7,340 nucleotides of DNA from JAZDJP01 sp043803805 (GTDB lineage: Bacteria; Planctomycetota; JAZDJP01). Positions 5,532 through 7,340 of the stretch are shown here, one piece after another (positions within the stretch are counted from its first letter, which is position 1; every line of letters begins with the position of its first letter). The position numbers and the translations under genes were made by a program. Where the stretch lies: contig JAZDJP010000062.1 of the NCBI GenBank assembly GCA_043803805.1, positions 1-7,340 of the forward strand. The letters run 5' to 3'. The notes beneath the pieces were generated by a model. The model was not told where the DNA came from. It ran no database searches and saw only the letters and a program-made list of their open reading frames with translations.

Positions 5532-5588
5532 AGATTCTTCCGGCGAAAATCTTGTGCTTTTTGCACAAGATTTGAGACGGAAGAATCT
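5532..5588 (-). terminator. Two-tier hairpin ending the BNR-protein gene
   Basis: Two perfect 11-bp stems share one centre at base 5560. The outer stem is AGATTCTTCCG (5532-5542) with CGGAAGAATCT (5578-5588). The inner stem is AAATCTTGTGC (5547-5557) with GCACAAGATTT (5563-5573). They are separated by 4-base internal bulges, with a five-base loop. Read on the minus strand, the structure starts in the stop codon of the gene (5587-5589) and is followed by TTTAAC, a short T-tract. A terminator or 3'-end stabiliser is the likely role. Confidence 0.6.
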
Positions 5589-7340
5589 ACTTGTTCGGAA
5601 CGCGGGCAAATTTGATCCACGTGGTCTTGATTCCCTTCCCTCCGAGCTGATCCCAGAAGATCGCCGCGTAGTCCGGCGGAGAAACCGTCGGCGCGCCCAG
5701 GTCGTTCGACTCATCTTTTTCCGAAGCCACCTTCTCGGCCGGTTCCCATTTGCCGCCTTTCCAGCGACGGCTGTAAATGTTGTACACGGCCGCTCCGCCC
5801 TCCTCCTCCGTTTTGCTATAGAAGCAGAAAACCGCCTCGCCGCTGGCCGAGAGGATGGGTTTGCTCACTTTGCCGGAATCCAATTCCTCCGGTCCCTGCC
5901 ATTCGCCGCCCCGCAGTCGTATGGCCAGAAGTTTGTCCCCCTCGACGCGAGCGAGAAACACATTGTCCTCGCCGAGCACCGCCTCGCCGGCCTGGCCGCC
6001 CTTGCCGCCTTTCCAGGGAACTTTCTCGATCGCACCCCAGACCTTGCCGTCGTGAGCCGCCCATTGACTGCCATCGTAAGCAAACGCCGCGACGTGGCCT
6101 TTATAGGGAACCAGGAGCGGCCCGGCGGACGGCGTGCCCGGCCAGAGAAGAATTTCGGCCGGAGGCTTGGGCGGATCGGGCTTCTGAATATCCTCCAGCT
6201 TCGGCTCGTAAAACGGACGCGGCGCCGGCTTGGAAGCATCCTTGCAGGGCATCCACGTCAACCCGTCGTCGTCGGAACTCTTGACCCAGGGACCGTTCCA
6301 ACCGTCGGTCCAGGCGGCCCAGATACGTCCCGAAGCCAATCGCAACGCTCGCGCCGGACCGGGGCACTTGTACTCGTTTTGATCAATGATGGTCATGCGA
6401 TCGGGTTCCCAGCCCTCGCCGGTAAAAACAAGGCGGCGAAAGAAAACATCATGGCCTTCGACATAAGAATCACAGTTCTCGGTGCCGATATAATAAAGGT
6501 CGCCGCTACTGTCGGACGAGGCTGTCGAGCGCCAATACCAATCCGGCAGGCATACGGGGCTCGTCTCGCCCGGTTTCAAACCACCCCACGTCTTGCCGCC
6601 GTCGAAACTGGCCGTGGCCCAGATCGTGCTTCCCTCGCCGGCTCCGCCCCAGGTGACCACCCGTGAATCCTTGCCAGGTCCCCCACCGCCAAAAATCAAA
6701 AGCAACCGCTGATTGTCAAAGGCCACGGATCCGCGGCGTAACGACTGAACGTAGGTGGAACCGTTCCCGCCGAGATGCCCCGCGGCGCAGGCGTGATTGC
6801 CGGGTCCGTCAAAAACCGTGACGGGACCCAGCTTCTCAACCGGACCCGATTCGCGTTTGAACTTCGTCCTGTCGCGCGGCGGGGGATTCTTATCCCAGAC
6901 CTTCCGGGAAAACGGTCGAACCTCGCTTTCCGTTTTGACCAAGTCGTATGTGAGCTCCTCTTTGGCATCTTTGGTGAGCAAACGGATGTTATCCAGATAA
7001 ATAGCCGTCTTTCCCTCGAATCCGTTGAGGCGGATGTGCATCCAGTGGATATTACCGAGATCCATCTCGGCGATCGAGGTCATCGCCGCCAATGGGTACT
7101 CGCAGGTCACCTGCTTGCCGGCCGGAATCTTGAAGACGGACACCGCCGTGCGGAGGCCCACAGGCAAGCTGCCACTTTTGCCTTTGGGGTTCTTCACAAC
7201 TAAAAGTTTGTCACGAACCTTGACGCCCAGGATCGCCGGGGCGTCGGAGGACAAAATGTCGAAGCGCAGGCGATCGTAAGCCGACCAGTTCATGGCTTTG
7301 TCCGCTTCTTTCCAGAGGAGGCACTCGCGCTGGAAATACC
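5587..7340 (-). CDS. Asp-box (BNR/sialidase-like) beta-propeller protein, 5' partial
   Basis: The reading frame runs from the window edge to TAG at 5587-5589, about 583 residues. The first in-frame ATG (7291-7293) is preceded by 15 more in-frame codons without a stop, and no ribosome binding site precedes it, so the true start lies beyond the window. Counting from that Met, residues 1-105 look like a beta-sandwich of the kind attached to carbohydrate-active proteins (AYDRLRFDILSS, then AIYLDNIRLL). From about 155 a sialidase-like propeller follows, with two good Asp boxes (SxDxGxTW): SFDGGKTW at 229-236 and SDDDGLTW at 340-347. Later blades show recurrent WGAIEKV, WQGPEEL and WEPAEKV segments. 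Many such proteins are exported and act on or bind glycans; the Arg triad of true sialidases cannot be assigned here, so enzyme activity is not claimed. Its codons are less GC-rich than those of the sigma operon. Confidence 0.8.
   Translation of the reverse strand, partial: YFQRECLLWKEADKAMNWSAYDRLRFDILSSDAPAILGVKVRDKLLVVKNPKGKSGSLPVGLRTAVSVFKIPAGKQVTCEYPLAAMTSIAEMDLGNIHWMHIRLNGFEGKTAIYLDNIRLLTKDAKEELTYDLVKTESEVRPFSRKVWDKNPPPRDRTKFKRESGPVEKLGPVTVFDGPGNHACAAGHLGGNGSTYVQSLRRGSVAFDNQRLLLIFGGGGPGKDSRVVTWGGAGEGSTIWATASFDGGKTWGGLKPGETSPVCLPDWYWRSTASSDSSGDLYYIGTENCDSYVEGHDVFFRRLVFTGEGWEPDRMTIIDQNEYKCPGPARALRLASGRIWAAWTDGWNGPWVKSSDDDGLTWMPCKDASKPAPRPFYEPKLEDIQKPDPPKPPAEILLWPGTPSAGPLLVPYKGHVAAFAYDGSQWAAHDGKVWGAIEKVPWKGGKGGQAGEAVLGEDNVFLARVEGDKLLAIRLRGGEWQGPEELDSGKVSKPILSASGEAVFCFYSKTEEEGGAAVYNIYSRRWKGGKWEPAEKVASEKDESNDLGAPTVSPPDYAAIFWDQLGGKGIKTTWIKFARVPNK

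Noticed and set aside
5299..6666. Plus-strand open frame of 455 codons
   Set aside because: It is out of frame with the TauE remnant and antisense to the Asp-box protein; no motif is recognisable.
1..7340. tRNA or rRNA genes
   Set aside because: No T-loop GGTTCRA context with a matching acceptor stem, and no conserved rRNA segment, was recognised on either strand.

Overview
The window is GC-rich bacterial DNA with widely spaced genes, several palindromic intergenic repeats and AAGGAG-type ribosome binding sites. The combination of an ECF sigma factor, a zinc-finger anti-sigma/DUF4349 membrane protein, a sialidase-like beta-propeller protein and a poly-Gly/Cys protein tail would fit Planctomycetota or a related environmental lineage. 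That is inference from gene content; no rRNA or other lineage marker is present.

Layout. (1) Positions 2-142 hold the C-terminal end of a protein that finishes in a run of ten glycines, a cysteine and two arginines. (2) Positions 143-610 contain no convincing gene but three nested inverted-repeat structures: a 133-bp palindrome, a second inverted repeat, and a pair of tandem 25-bp hairpins enclosed by a further inverted repeat. (3) On the minus strand, a small uncharacterised gene (1807 to 1559) is followed after 27 bp by a complete XerC-type tyrosine recombinase gene (1531 to 611). (4) After a divergent intergenic region of about 270 bp, the plus strand carries an ECF sigma factor gene (2077-2637) and, 25 bp later, an 830-residue protein (2663-5155). 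The latter combines a zinc-binding anti-sigma motif, two membrane segments, a DUF4349 core with coiled coil, and three further copies of the DUF4349 alpha/beta module. A 9-bp hairpin spans the junction, and a near-perfect UUCG-loop terminator ends the operon. (5) Directly abutting that terminator is a remnant of a TauE/SafE-family membrane protein that keeps only the C-terminal part. (6) On the minus strand, 7340 to 5587, lies a 5'-truncated gene for an Asp-box (BNR/sialidase-like) protein with an N-terminal beta-sandwich-like region. It ends in a two-tier hairpin.

How the parts fit. The sigma gene and its neighbour form a self-contained signalling pair. The expected working is that the membrane protein holds the sigma factor through its cytoplasmic zinc motif and senses something through its large extracytoplasmic region; the signal and regulon cannot be read from this window. 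XerC would act in chromosome dimer resolution and looks unrelated to its neighbours. The most interesting object is the anti-sigma/DUF4349 fusion with its fourfold repeated sensor module.
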